Assembly: GCF_003855395.1 (NCBI RefSeq)
Contig: NZ_CP034015.1
Span: forward strand, 3,358,001 to 3,422,000
Length of the DNA stretch: 64,000 nt
From: Shewanella livingstonensis
GTDB lineage: Bacteria > Pseudomonadota > Gammaproteobacteria > Enterobacterales > Shewanellaceae
Direction: 5' to 3'
A program made the translations under genes and the position numbers. This document shows, in pieces, positions 9,021 to 18,681 of this stretch. A model generated the notes under the pieces. It saw only the letters and a list, made by a program, of their open reading frames with translations. It was not told where the DNA came from and did not search any database. Position 1 is the stretch's first letter. Each line of letters starts with the position of its first letter.

Positions 9021-10682
9021 TTAATGTTCTAGCGAACGGAATTTTTCACGTAAATGGTTGCGCACGCTGATAGCGGTTAAATTAAGAGCAACAATTACAG
9101 ATACTAATAAAAACGAAGTTGCATACACTAATGGACGAGCAGCTTCTACGTTAGGGCTTTGGAAGCCTACATCGTAAATATGGAAACCTAAGTGCATGAA
9201 CTTTCGCTCTAAATGCACAAACGGGAAGTTCATATCAATCGGTAATGTTGGGGCTAACTTTACCACACCCACCAGCATCAACGGCGCGACTTCACCAGCA
9301 GCACGGGCCACGGCCAAAATCAAACCGGTCATAATAGCTGGACTCGCCATTGGAATGACAATGCGCCATAAGGTCTCGGCTTTGGTTGCACCTAATGCCA
9401 AACTGCCTTGACGTACTGCACTTGGAATACGGCTTAAGCCTTCTTCGGTCGATACAATGACCACTGGCAAGGTTAAAATGGCTAAGGTTAATGCCGACCA
9501 AATCACCCCTGGAGAGCCAAATGTCGGCGCTGGTAGCGCTTCAGGAAAGAACAATTGGTCAATTGATCCACCCATCATGTACACAAAGAAACCTAAACCA
9601 AACACACCATAAACAATTGACGGCACACCGGCTAAGTTGATTACCGCGATGCGGATCATCTTAGTAATAGGGCCTTTTTTAGCGTATTCATGTAAGTAAA
9701 TGGCTGCGATAACCCCAAATGGGGTCACAATAACGGCCATGAGCATCACCATAAATACAGTACCGAATATGGCTGGGAACACCCCACCTTCGGTATTGGC
9801 TTCACGCGGGTCATCACTCACAAAGCGCCCAATACCAACAAACCAGTGTCCGACTTTACCGAGTAAGCTCATGTGGTTGACATAACTTACGTCTAAAATA
9901 GAGTCCAGTTGCAAGGTCACTTCAACGCCACGCATGTCTTTAACCACAACTGAATCACGCGCCGCTTTATCACGTAGAGCAAACAAGTCTTTTTCAAGCA
10001 CTAAGTAGTCTTGATTAAGCTGCTCAATTTGCGCCTTAATGTCGGCTTTACGTTCAGCGGTTAACTCGCCATCTAGCTCATAACCACGTTCTTTTAAACG
10101 TAGACGCTCCATTTGATAATTTATCGAGCCAATATCGCTTTTTTGCAACGCTAAGGCTTCGTCAGAAATGGCTACTGCACGGTCTATATGGTCGAACAAA
10201 GACGCTTCTATATCTGCTTCGCTTGTTAACTCTAAGCGTTTACCGTCTTCAATCACCGCTATAGGGTAACCGTAAAAGTTACCATTTTTAGTACGTTCAA
10301 GCTTAGCGACATCAGCCGGGACTGAACGACTAACGATGTCTGTGGCTAGAATCCAACGAAAATCGAGGCCAACAAACTCACGGTTACCGGTTTTGACCAA
10401 GTAACGGGTTACAAACTCACCCGGGTGCTTGGTAAACTTATGTCCGGCTGAAATTAAACGCTCTGTCGGCACTTCTTCACGGTCGTATATTTCACCAATA
10501 AGGGTACTTTTAATCCCGTTATTGTCTTCAAGTTGCCATTCATAAACATCAGCTGGCCAAAAGTAACTTAAGCCACGCCACGCGATTAACAGTAATAAGC
10601 CTAATACGGCAATCAAACTGATACTAACGGCACCACCAGTCATCCAAATCCACGGTGAACCTGATTTAAACCACTTACCCAT
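9021..10682 (-). CDS. pstA: PstA, phosphate ABC transporter permease (long form)
   Basis: Inner-membrane permease of the Pst importer. At 553 residues it is about 250 longer than E. coli PstA. One N-terminal membrane helix (about 15-36) leads into a roughly 250-residue extracytoplasmic, partly coiled-coil region (a DUF3333-type N-terminus, as in Pseudomonas and Vibrio). The usual permease helices follow from about residue 305. The EAA loop is seen as RQGSLALGATKAETLWRIVIPMASPAIMTG. The long soluble part may affect PstS docking or signalling; this is inference. ATG at 10682; the gap to pstC is 58 bp. Confidence 0.95.
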   Translation of the reverse strand: MGKWFKSGSPWIWMTGGAVSISLIAVLGLLLLIAWRGLSYFWPADVYEWQLEDNNGIKSTLIGEIYDREEVPTERLISAGHKFTKHPGEFVTRYLVKTGNREFVGLDFRWILATDIVSRSVPADVAKLERTKNGNFYGYPIAVIEDGKRLELTSEADIEASLFDHIDRAVAISDEALALQKSDIGSINYQMERLRLKERGYELDGELTAERKADIKAQIEQLNQDYLVLEKDLFALRDKAARDSVVVKDMRGVEVTLQLDSILDVSYVNHMSLLGKVGHWFVGIGRFVSDDPREANTEGGVFPAIFGTVFMVMLMAVIVTPFGVIAAIYLHEYAKKGPITKMIRIAVINLAGVPSIVYGVFGLGFFVYMMGGSIDQLFFPEALPAPTFGSPGVIWSALTLAILTLPVVIVSTEEGLSRIPSAVRQGSLALGATKAETLWRIVIPMASPAIMTGLILAVARAAGEVAPLMLVGVVKLAPTLPIDMNFPFVHLERKFMHLGFHIYDVGFQSPNVEAARPLVYATSFLLVSVIVALNLTAISVRNHLREKFRSLEH

Positions 10683-10740
10683 TGCACAAACCTCTCAAGG
10701 CGATTGGCGAATTAATCATTAATTGAGTCATCATCTTTCC

Positions 10741-12996
10741 TTACAGTGAGCTATAACGTTCGCGTAAACGTTGGCGAACCACTTCAGCAATCGTATTAAA
10801 GAAGAAGGTGAACACGAACAATACAAAGGCGGCTAAGAACAATACGCGATAATGCGTGCTGCCAATGGCCGACTCAGGCATTTCTACGGCAATGTTTGCC
10901 GCCAAGGTACGCATACCTTCAAACACGCTCCACTCAAGGATTGCAGTATTGCCGGTTGCCATTAATACAATCATGGTTTCACCTACTGCGCGGCCTAGTC
11001 CCATCATGATGGCCGAGAAAATACCCGGACTGGCGGTAAGTAATACCACTCTAGTGAGGGTTTGCCAATTGGTTGCACCTAATGCCAAACTGCCGTTTGA
11101 TAGATGACGTGGCACAGAGAAAATCGCATCTTCAGCAATAGAAAATATAGTTGGAATAACCGCAAAACCCATGGCAATACCCACCACCAACGCGTTACGT
11201 TGATCGAATGTGATGCCTAAATCGTTGGTAATAAACTGACGCGTATTGCCGTCAAATAATGCCACTTCAATCATTGGGCTAATCGCAAACGACAACCAAC
11301 CAACAAATATAATCACTGGCAATAACATCAGCTCTTGGTAAGTTTCTGGTAAGCGCTGCTTCCATTTTTCTGGTAATTTACTCCAAGCAAATGCGGTAGT
11401 CAGTATTGATGTGGGCAATAACATCAACAACACCACAATGCCGGGTAAGTGATCTTCAATCAGTGGCGCTAACCATAAACCAGCCAAGAAACCCAAAATA
11501 ACCGTCGGTAATGCTTCCATAATTTCAATGGTAGGCTTAACCACGTTGCGGACTTTTGGCGTCATGAAGTAAGCGGTATAAATCGCCCCTGCAATCGCTA
11601 ATGGCGCCGCAAATAGCATGGCGTAAAATGCCGCTTTCATGGTACCAAAGGCCAGTGGCATTAAGCTCAACTTAGCTTCAAAATCGTCAGAACCTGAGGT
11701 TGATTGCCACACATATTGTGGCTCTGGATAACCTTCGTACCAGACTTTCTCCCACAGTGCGCTCCACGATATTTCTGGATGACTGTTTTCAACAGAGAAA
11801 AGGTTAAGCTTGTTATCGGCTTCAATGACTAAGGCATTTGAACGCGGGCTAAATGCCATTTTACCAGGGTTAGTTAACTGAAATTTCTCATCGAATAACT
11901 CACGCTCGCTTGATGTGTAAAGCAGAGTTAACTCACCTTCTTCACTTAACACGGCAAAGCTTTTACGATAAAACTCAGTTGCCATAACACTGACTGGAGC
12001 AATATCATCAAACTCTCGAATTTGCTGATATAAACGGCCTTTTTCACTGTTCACTTGAAAGTATTGACTGACAATGCCGCTGTCATAACTGACTATAATT
12101 GAGCTGGCACCCGCAAGTAAGTTAACTTGCTTTACTTCGGCATTAGCTTTTTTAACGTCAACAACTTGAAGTAATTCAACTGAGTCGGCGTCGCGAGTGT
12201 TATAGATAAACAGTTTATTATTGGCGCTCAATATAAGTTGACGATGATCTGGAGTCATAATTGCCGAAGTAACATGACCAGGTGCATCTTCAATAAACAC
12301 CTCAACTGATGACCACTCAATCTCTTCAGTCATCATGTTTTCTTCGCCTTCTTGGCGATTAAGCTTCCAAGCACCATTTACATCTTGGTAAGCAAAGCTC
12401 ATGCGACTATCGCTAAAATCAAACACCAAATTATAAACTGCACCATCACTATTAATCGTCAATGGTGTTTCACCCATCGGATAGCGTAAGGCTGGGGTAA
12501 TTAAGCGTTTATTGTCTGGATACGTTAAACCAAACTCAATACCCACAACAATCACTTGACCATTGCTCAGCCCTAATGCGAAACGTTGCTCGCTTGGGCT
12601 TGATTTGGCACTGCTAGTTACTGTTGTTCCTTGAGGAATCTTAGGCTTAAATGACGAAATTAATTCACCGTTAATGGCTGAATAAAAATCTACCGTACCC
12701 AACTCGGTCACCCGATAGAGCACTTCGTTTTGTTCATCACTGCCAACCATTAAGGTTTTAGCATCAGTATGTTGATAACTGACACTGGTAACCGGTTCTA
12801 TGTGTGCCCCATCAAAAATAGGTTTGATGACATACAGCAAATAGAAAAATATTAGTAACAAGGTGACAAACACTAATGTGCCGCCAACGGTTACCCCAAT
12901 TTCTGCTGCTTTATCCTTAAATGCTCTGCGGGTTGCATGCCTATCAACGAGTAGACTTTTTTCCGCAGAACCAGGTTTATTGACCTGACTTTCCAT
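10741..12996 (-). CDS. pstC: PstC, phosphate ABC transporter permease (long form)
   Basis: First gene of the operon, 751 residues against about 320 in E. coli. A membrane helix at about 35-60 is followed by some 370 extracytoplasmic residues with repeated beta-rich segments (for example VGSDEQNEVLYRVTELGTVDFYS). These look like a WD/propeller-like sensor region. Permease helices begin near residue 450. The EAA loop reads HLSNGSLALGATNWQTLTRVVLLTASPGIFSAI. Such enlarged PstC proteins are known in Pseudomonas and Shewanella. There is no pstS next to it, so the phosphate-binding protein must be encoded elsewhere. ATG at 12996. Confidence 0.95.
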   Translation of the reverse strand: MESQVNKPGSAEKSLLVDRHATRRAFKDKAAEIGVTVGGTLVFVTLLLIFFYLLYVIKPIFDGAHIEPVTSVSYQHTDAKTLMVGSDEQNEVLYRVTELGTVDFYSAINGELISSFKPKIPQGTTVTSSAKSSPSEQRFALGLSNGQVIVVGIEFGLTYPDNKRLITPALRYPMGETPLTINSDGAVYNLVFDFSDSRMSFAYQDVNGAWKLNRQEGEENMMTEEIEWSSVEVFIEDAPGHVTSAIMTPDHRQLILSANNKLFIYNTRDADSVELLQVVDVKKANAEVKQVNLLAGASSIIVSYDSGIVSQYFQVNSEKGRLYQQIREFDDIAPVSVMATEFYRKSFAVLSEEGELTLLYTSSERELFDEKFQLTNPGKMAFSPRSNALVIEADNKLNLFSVENSHPEISWSALWEKVWYEGYPEPQYVWQSTSGSDDFEAKLSLMPLAFGTMKAAFYAMLFAAPLAIAGAIYTAYFMTPKVRNVVKPTIEIMEALPTVILGFLAGLWLAPLIEDHLPGIVVLLMLLPTSILTTAFAWSKLPEKWKQRLPETYQELMLLPVIIFVGWLSFAISPMIEVALFDGNTRQFITNDLGITFDQRNALVVGIAMGFAVIPTIFSIAEDAIFSVPRHLSNGSLALGATNWQTLTRVVLLTASPGIFSAIMMGLGRAVGETMIVLMATGNTAILEWSVFEGMRTLAANIAVEMPESAIGSTHYRVLFLAAFVLFVFTFFFNTIAEVVRQRLRERYSSL

Positions 12997-13232
12997 TAAG
13001 AACCTCTAATAATTAATCGATGCCATAATTAGCGCTTTGAATGTGCAGTTTACTATGCTAACAATAAATATTTATGACTAAGCTAACTAATTTATGCCGC
13101 TAATTTAAGTTTTAAATTACTCATATTAGCCTATAAACCACCCAGGTTAGCTTGTAGATAAATTATCGTAAAACAACAGCAAAACTGTTGTAAGACAGCA
13201 ATAAAACCATAACACAATCTTAAGTGGCTGCG

Positions 13233-13266
13233 ATTATATGACGTAAATATGACATTTGTGTTACAG
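13233..13266 (-). promoter_or_regulatory. Candidate Pho box with -10 element for pstCAB-phoU
   Basis: On the minus strand three 7-base words repeat every 11 bp: CTGTAAC (13266-13260), ATGTCAT (13255-13249) and ACGTCAT (13244-13238). The PhoB consensus is CTGTCAT repeated at 11 bp. A perfect TATAAT (13238-13233) begins 10 bp after the second word, the spacing known for PhoB-dependent promoters in which the box replaces the -35. It points toward pstC, which starts about 235 bp away, so the leader would be long. It also sits just upstream of the divergent ACT-domain gene. Confidence 0.6.
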
Positions 13267-13291
13267 ACATTGTTTATAGGAGAAATATCGA

Positions 13292-13798
13292 ATGATGCGT
13301 TATCTCATTACTCTTCAAGCACCTGATAGAAAAGGCCTAGTAGAACAAATTGCCAATGTTGTAAGTCGACATGGTGGCAACTGGCTAGACTCAGAAATGC
13401 GTCATATAGACGGTGTTTTTGCCGCTATATTACAATTAGAAGTTCCAGCACTAAAATGGGATGAGCTAATTGATGCCTTAGAATGCATTGACGGTTTAAC
13501 CTTAACCTTTGCTAAAACGACCTTAAGTGCTAAGCCGATTAAGCATCTACATTACAATTTAGTGGCATATGACCGCCCAGGGATTGTGTTACACATCTCT
13601 AATAAAATGAATGCACTAGGTGTAAATATTGAACAGTTTAGTAGCCAATACGAAACGGCTAGCCACACCGGCATTGCATTATTTAGAGCCACCATGGCAT
13701 TAGGCCTAACCGACCCAAGTCAAGAGGAGCAAATTAAAGCATCGCTTTATGAAATGGGTGATGACGTAGTATTAGATAAACTCATTAAATCAGCTTAA
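13292..13798 (+). CDS. GcvR-like protein with two ACT domains
   Basis: 168 residues made of two ACT domains. The first begins MRYLITLQAPDRKGLVEQIANVVSRHGGNWLDSEM (about 2-37), the second HYNLVAYDRPGIVLHISNKMNALGVNIEQFSS (about 88-120). This is the layout of GcvR, which restrains GcvA activation of the glycine cleavage operon when glycine is low. Whether this copy does so is not shown, and ACT proteins can bind other amino acids. AGGAGA 8 bases before the first of two adjacent ATGs fixes the start. Divergent from the pst operon, 295 bp apart. Confidence 0.8.
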   Translation: MMRYLITLQAPDRKGLVEQIANVVSRHGGNWLDSEMRHIDGVFAAILQLEVPALKWDELIDALECIDGLTLTFAKTTLSAKPIKHLHYNLVAYDRPGIVLHISNKMNALGVNIEQFSSQYETASHTGIALFRATMALGLTDPSQEEQIKASLYEMGDDVVLDKLIKSA

Positions 13799-13898
13799 AC
13801 GAACCGTTAACATGCACAAGGAACTCAATTAAGCCTAAAATCCAGTTTCATCATCTGTTAAACTGCCACAAAATAATGATGATAAAAATGGATTAACC

Positions 13899-14717
13899 AT
13901 GTTTGGAACGCTATCAAAACTGAAAACCCACCTTAATGATAATCATGAGGTGGAATATCATCTGCCTGTTGGTGAAGCGCGTTTAGCGCTTAACCCGCTT
14001 ATTGGTAAGTCATTAACCATGACTCACACAGGTAATATTTTTTGCAGCAACTGTGGTAAAAAGACTAAGAAGAGTTATTCTCAAGGTCATTGCTACGTTT
14101 GCATGTCTAAACTGGCCAGTTGCGATCTGTGTATTATGAAACCAGAAACATGCCATTTTGATAAAGGCACTTGCCGTGAACCAGAATGGGCCATGTCAAA
14201 TTGCTTTGTACCCCACTATGTCTATTTGTCTAATACCTCAGGTATTAAAGTCGGTATTACTCGCCATACTCAAATCCCAACCCGTTGGATCGATCAAGGC
14301 GCGACTCAGGGATTACCTATTTTTAAAGTATCGACGCGCAAAATGTCGGGATTAATCGAAATTGAATTAGCAAAATTCATTAACGATAAAACCCATTGGC
14401 AAGCGATGCTCAAAGGCCATAATGATGATGTGGACTTGGTAGAACAAGCGGCTCAACTTATCCCATTAATTGAAGATAAACTGCAAGCCTTAGCTGCGGA
14501 ATATCAAGACATTGTCATTGAACGCCTTGATGCCAATATTCAAGCGATTAGCTACCCAATTACGCAGTTCCCGGTAAAAGTTAAATCGCATAATTTTGAT
14601 AAAGTTGCAGAAGTCAGCGGTATTTTGCAAGGCATTAAAGGCCAATACCTTATTTTTGATACTGGGGTCATTAATATTCGTAAGTTTTCATCTTATGAAG
14701 TAGACGTTAGCTATTAA
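13899..14717 (+). CDS. DUF2797 family protein
   Basis: 272 residues. An N-terminal Cys-rich block (CSNCGKK, then CYVCMSKLASCDLCIMKPETCHF, then GTCREPEW, about residues 49-100) should bind zinc. After it comes the conserved VYLSNTSGIKVGITRHTQIPTRWIDQGATQ segment, which is GIY-YIG-like in its YL...KVGIT...RW pattern. This combination defines DUF2797. A nuclease-like fold is therefore possible, but no activity is known to me. 100 bp downstream of the ACT-domain gene on the same strand. Confidence 0.8.
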   Translation: MFGTLSKLKTHLNDNHEVEYHLPVGEARLALNPLIGKSLTMTHTGNIFCSNCGKKTKKSYSQGHCYVCMSKLASCDLCIMKPETCHFDKGTCREPEWAMSNCFVPHYVYLSNTSGIKVGITRHTQIPTRWIDQGATQGLPIFKVSTRKMSGLIEIELAKFINDKTHWQAMLKGHNDDVDLVEQAAQLIPLIEDKLQALAAEYQDIVIERLDANIQAISYPITQFPVKVKSHNFDKVAEVSGILQGIKGQYLIFDTGVINIRKFSSYEVDVSY

Positions 14718-15020
14718 ACTATTTAGCGATTAACTTACTAATGATTTGCAATTTAATCGCTAAAACCTTCTACATGCCAAAATAACGAGTTCAAAGGTAA
14801 AATTTGAACTCGTTAAGTGAAAGTAATCAACAAGAATTACACTTAGTAACTAATAATTTATTTTCAAAATATCAAAGCGTTAACAATAAAATGAGCATTT
14901 TTTTAGTCTTAACATGACAAATTTAACCAAGCGTTAAAAAAATCATTATGGTGAATCACTCATTTCCCCTAAAATTCGATTCATAAAAACACCTTATTAA
15001 TTCACTATAGAGACCTTTTC
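14718..15020. other. Gene-free stretch with two tandem hairpins
   Basis: Contains two inverted repeats. One has 12-bp arms (14722-14733 and 14753-14764) around 19 bases; the other has perfect 12-bp arms (14784-14795 and 14803-14814) around 7 bases. Neither has a good T tract on the plus strand; the second is followed by TTTT on the minus strand. They may serve as mRNA 3-prime ends for DUF2797. The remaining AT-rich sequence should carry the lysE-like promoter, which I cannot place. Confidence 0.5.
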
Positions 15021-15626
15021 ATGGAGTTAGTATTCGCCATTGCTTTATTTGCTTTTTCTGCCGGAATTACTCCTGGCCCTAACAACATTATGCTAATGAC
15101 CTCTGGGGTTAATTTTGGTATTAAGCGCAGCATTCCGCACTTAATGGGCATTAGCCTCGGTTTTCCTACCATGATATTAGCGGTTGGGCTTGGATTAAGC
15201 GCAATATTTCAAGCATATCCTTTCATTCATATTGTGATTAAAGTGATTGGTATTAGTTACCTACTTTATCTGTCATGGCTGATTGCCAATAGCAGCAGCA
15301 AAATGGAAGGTAAAAAAGTAAGCAAACCGTTTAGCTTTTTACAAGCTGCAGCATTTCAATGGGTAAATCCAAAGGGGTGGATTATGGCAGTAGGTGCCAT
15401 TGCAACATTTACCTCCGTGCAGCAAGAGATCAATAGCCAAGTAGTGACTATTGCCAGCGTATTTTTATGCGTGGCATTTCCATGTGCAATTGTGTGGCTT
15501 GGATTTGGAGTAGCACTAAAACGTTTGCTTAAAAATGAGCGTCAACAACGTATTTTTAATATCACTATGGCTTTATTATTAGTAGCATCGATTATTCCAA
15601 TGATGTTACCGCCAGCAACCCACTAA
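15021..15626 (+). CDS. LysE family amino acid exporter
   Basis: 201 residues with about six membrane segments. The N-terminus FSAGITPGPNNIMLMTSGVNFG (residues 13-34) is the LysE/RhtB family hallmark, with the conserved TPGPNN. Later QWVNPKGWIMAVGAIATF also fits. The family exports amino acids or related metabolites by proton exchange; the substrate cannot be told here. ATG at 15021 gives the usual family length. 29 bp upstream of the DUF1415 gene, so the two are probably co-transcribed. Confidence 0.88.
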   Translation: MELVFAIALFAFSAGITPGPNNIMLMTSGVNFGIKRSIPHLMGISLGFPTMILAVGLGLSAIFQAYPFIHIVIKVIGISYLLYLSWLIANSSSKMEGKKVSKPFSFLQAAAFQWVNPKGWIMAVGAIATFTSVQQEINSQVVTIASVFLCVAFPCAIVWLGFGVALKRLLKNERQQRIFNITMALLLVASIIPMMLPPATH

Positions 15627-15655
15627 TCAATTTTTTAGCGTTAAAAGGTTAAGTA

Positions 15656-16198
15656 ATGGAACAACATGAATGTCTTACTCACACCGAAAACTGGGTAAAA
15701 GATGTCATTATGAAATACAACATTTGCCCATTTGCACGTCGAGAAGTTGAACGAGCCAGCATTCGTTATGTTGCCATTGAAGAAACGAAAACAAAAGCCG
15801 TGTTAAAGGCGCTAATTGAAGAGTGCAAATACTTAGATAGTCATCCTGATACTGAAACTACACTGTTTATTTTGCCACGAGGTTTTGAAGGTTTTTACCC
15901 TTATTTAGATTTAGTCGATTACGCTACCGATGAGTTAATTGAGCAAGGCTATGAAGGCGTTTATCAATTAGCCACATTTCATCCAGACTATTGCTTTGAA
16001 GGTGAACCACAAGACAGTGCGGCTAATTTTACTAATCGTGCGCCTTACCCTTGTCTGCATATTATCCGTGAAGCTAGCATGGAATTCGCGTTAGCCAACT
16101 ATAGCGATCCTGAATCGATTCCTGAGCGTAATATTGCTTTTGCAGAGCGTAAAGGTAGCGATTTTTTTATCCAATTACTGCAGCATTGCACTAAATGA
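15656..16198 (+). CDS. DUF1415 family protein
   Basis: 180 residues with the DUF1415 features: an N-terminal TENWVKDVIMKYNICPFARREVERASIRYV, a central LFILPRGFEGFYPYLDLVDYA, then YQLATFHPDYCFEGEPQDSAANFTNRAPYPCLHIIRE. Conserved Cys, His and Glu suggest a metal or redox site, but I know of no established function. Soluble, no signal peptide. Follows the lysE-like gene by 29 bp. Confidence 0.85.
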   Translation: MEQHECLTHTENWVKDVIMKYNICPFARREVERASIRYVAIEETKTKAVLKALIEECKYLDSHPDTETTLFILPRGFEGFYPYLDLVDYATDELIEQGYEGVYQLATFHPDYCFEGEPQDSAANFTNRAPYPCLHIIREASMEFALANYSDPESIPERNIAFAERKGSDFFIQLLQHCTK

Positions 16199-16221
16199 GT
16201 TGAGAAATAATCAGCGATATC

Positions 16222-16375
16222 AAGCCTAGAAACTAGGGCGGACTTCGTCCTGCTAGACGCTGAGCGGCTATAAAGGCAGATAACAGCTGCATCCGTAGTG
16301 TAGCAAAAAACCTTCCGACTTGGTTGCTCATGCTTTTATAGCCTCTAGCCGCAAAGCGTTCTCGCATCTAGGCTC
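16222..16375. repeat. REP/REPIN-like paired repeat, copy B
   Basis: Left arm near 16224-16275 holds GCCTAGAAACTAGGGCGGAC and CGTCCTGCTAG; right arm near 16335-16375 holds TTTTATAGCCTCTAGCCGC and CATCTAGGCTCTTT, the inverse of the left. It matches copy A at 5750 in arms but not in the centre. It fills the gap between convergent genes (DUF1415 and the chemoreceptor). Confidence 0.6.
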
Positions 16376-16388
16376 TTTCCTTGTCATT

Positions 16389-18389
16389 TTAGCTTTTAGA
16401 GAGGGTAAACTTGCTGACTTGTTGGGACATGTTGCTAGCATCACTTAGTAGATTGTCATTTAGCAAAGCAATCTGTTGTGATATCTCCTGCGTATGGTGA
16501 TAGATTTCAGTAATTTTCATCGCATTACGGTTAACTTCTTCGGCCACCGCTGATTGTTCATGTGTTGAAGCGGCAATTTGCTGGTTCATGCTGTCAATCA
16601 CACCAACGTGTTGAGCAATCAATTTAAGCTCATTGCCTGCATGTTGAGATTCTGTAACACTTTGTTGCGCTTGTTCTTGGCCTCGTGTCATTGCGCTAAC
16701 CGCAATGGCTGCACCGGCTTTAAGCCTATCGGTCATCGTTTTAATATCTTCAGTAGAACGTTGTGAGCGCTGCGCTAAGCTACGAACTTCATCTGCAACA
16801 ACAGCAAAGCCACGACCTTGTTCGCCTGCTCTAGCGGCTTCGATTGCCGCATTTAATGCGAGTAAATTAGTTTGGTCAGCAATGGAGCTGATGACCGCTA
16901 AAATGGTCACAATGTCTTGTACATCTTTATCTAGACGTTCAATACTTTGCGCGGCATCGGCTATTTCTCTAGCCAACAATTGAATTGCATCACTGGTTTT
17001 ACTAACGTCGTGGTTACCACTTTGCACTTCGATATTGGCATTGGCTGACGCCTCTGAAACTTGCACTGCATTGGCGGCAATTTCGTGAACCGTTGCGCTC
17101 ATTTCAGTCATAGCTGATGCGACTTGCTCCGCTTCTGATGAACCTTGCTGAACATCGGCTTGCATTGAGCGAGTAAAACCATTCATTTGTTCGACCGCAT
17201 GAACCAAGCTAATGGCATTACCGCGCACTTGGGTTATAACGTGTTCAAACTCGGCCATCATTTGATTAAATGCTATCGAAATTTGGCCAAACTCATCATC
17301 TGACTGATGGGCTATACGAGTGGTTAAATCAAACTGAGTGCCGGCATGTAACACTTGCTTATGTAGCTGGCTCAAGCTGCGATGCAAGTATCCTGAAACA
17401 ATTATGCTCACCATAATCACAAACAGTAGCGCCAATAATAAAATACTACCCGTGATATACATATGTTGGGTAGCTTGTGACAGTTTATCTTGACTTAACT
17501 GTGACAAATCTTGGTTGAACTGTTTTTCTAGTTGGGTTAAGAGCTCAATTCGAGTCGTTGCTGTCTTAAACCAATCTTCAGGGTTTTGCTGCGCCATTGC
17601 AGTACTGTCTTGAGCAAAGGCAATTTCTCGAAGTTGATTAACGTTCGCCATGGCACTATTTTGTTGAGCTTGTTTGAATACTTGGATATTTTCTGGGCTG
17701 GCTGCGGCAATAAATCGCTCGGCATATGTTTGTTGTTCTGCTACTAAGGTGACAAATTTGCGATATAAACCCGGTGCAAATTTATTATGACCAAAAGTCG
17801 TACTAAGTACTGCTCGCTCTATTCCTGCACGTTCTTTTAATTGTAAAAATGCGCCGAATGATTTGAGCTTTATACCTATTTGGCTGTCTACACTTTGACT
17901 AGCCGCACTATCAACCATCGATAATAGTAACGTATTGATGTGGGTGTAATAGCTTACTTGGTCGGCAACGCTGATGTTAAGAGCACTGACGTTATTGCGC
18001 ATTTTATCAAGTTGATTTAAGGCTGAGGCAACTTCGTCGTAAGTAGATTGCAATTGTTGAGGAAAATCATCTTGCTGGGCAAAAAGGTTAAAACGTTGGA
18101 TCTGCAAATCGGTTTCAGAACGTTGTGTTGATAAATTATCTTTAAATGCTTGCCCTTTTGAACCGAGAAAACCGGCACTCATGCCGCGCTCTTTTTGCAG
18201 CTCATGCACTAATGAGCTATTGATAATGGCGACTTGAGTGAGGTCGATAACCAATGCTAATTGATGTTGAGTTTTGTATTCATTTGTAAGGTACATACCA
18301 CCAAATAGAATACTAGTGAGTAAAGGGGGAATAACCAGTAAAGCCAGTTTGCGCGAAATATTGAGATTGCTAATCCATTGCCAATTCAT
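16389..18389 (-). CDS. Methyl-accepting chemotaxis protein with NIT sensor domain
   Basis: 666 residues. Membrane helix at about 14-32, then a large periplasmic helical region (about 45-300) with [20 protein letters not shown] and [23 protein letters not shown], which are marks of the NIT (nitrate/nitrite-sensing) domain. A second helix at about 313-335 leads into a HAMP segment and a cytoplasmic signalling domain whose hairpin tip is [26 protein letters not shown]. It signals to CheA/CheW. NIT domains are associated with nitrate/nitrite, but the ligand here is not proven. The ATG at 18389 has AAGGATG upstream. Stand-alone gene. Confidence 0.9.
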   Translation of the reverse strand: MNWQWISNLNISRKLALLVIPPLLTSILFGGMYLTNEYKTQHQLALVIDLTQVAIINSSLVHELQKERGMSAGFLGSKGQAFKDNLSTQRSETDLQIQRFNLFAQQDDFPQQLQSTYDEVASALNQLDKMRNNVSALNISVADQVSYYTHINTLLLSMVDSAASQSVDSQIGIKLKSFGAFLQLKERAGIERAVLSTTFGHNKFAPGLYRKFVTLVAEQQTYAERFIAAASPENIQVFKQAQQNSAMANVNQLREIAFAQDSTAMAQQNPEDWFKTATTRIELLTQLEKQFNQDLSQLSQDKLSQATQHMYITGSILLLALLFVIMVSIIVSGYLHRSLSQLHKQVLHAGTQFDLTTRIAHQSDDEFGQISIAFNQMMAEFEHVITQVRGNAISLVHAVEQMNGFTRSMQADVQQGSSEAEQVASAMTEMSATVHEIAANAVQVSEASANANIEVQSGNHDVSKTSDAIQLLAREIADAAQSIERLDKDVQDIVTILAVISSIADQTNLLALNAAIEAARAGEQGRGFAVVADEVRSLAQRSQRSTEDIKTMTDRLKAGAAIAVSAMTRGQEQAQQSVTESQHAGNELKLIAQHVGVIDSMNQQIAASTHEQSAVAEEVNRNAMKITEIYHHTQEISQQIALLNDNLLSDASNMSQQVSKFTLSKS

Positions 18390-18681
18390 ACATCATCCTT
18401 TTAAAACTCTTTCGGTAAATACGTTTTTCTACATCAAACCATAAACCACATTGATAGATTTAGGTAAAGACTTTACAACAAACTCAGATCTAGCTCACAG
18501 CTAATTTAGTTTCTTTTAATTTAATAATGCTTTAAATACATATAATTGAGTAGTTACTATCTTTTCTCCTGCGTGAATGCAATCTGCATCTCAGACGATG
18601 AAATTGAGTGAATGAATTTAGCGTGTAAAGTTACCGCGATAAAACCAACTGAAAACGACTCTTCTCACTATCGATAACGAT

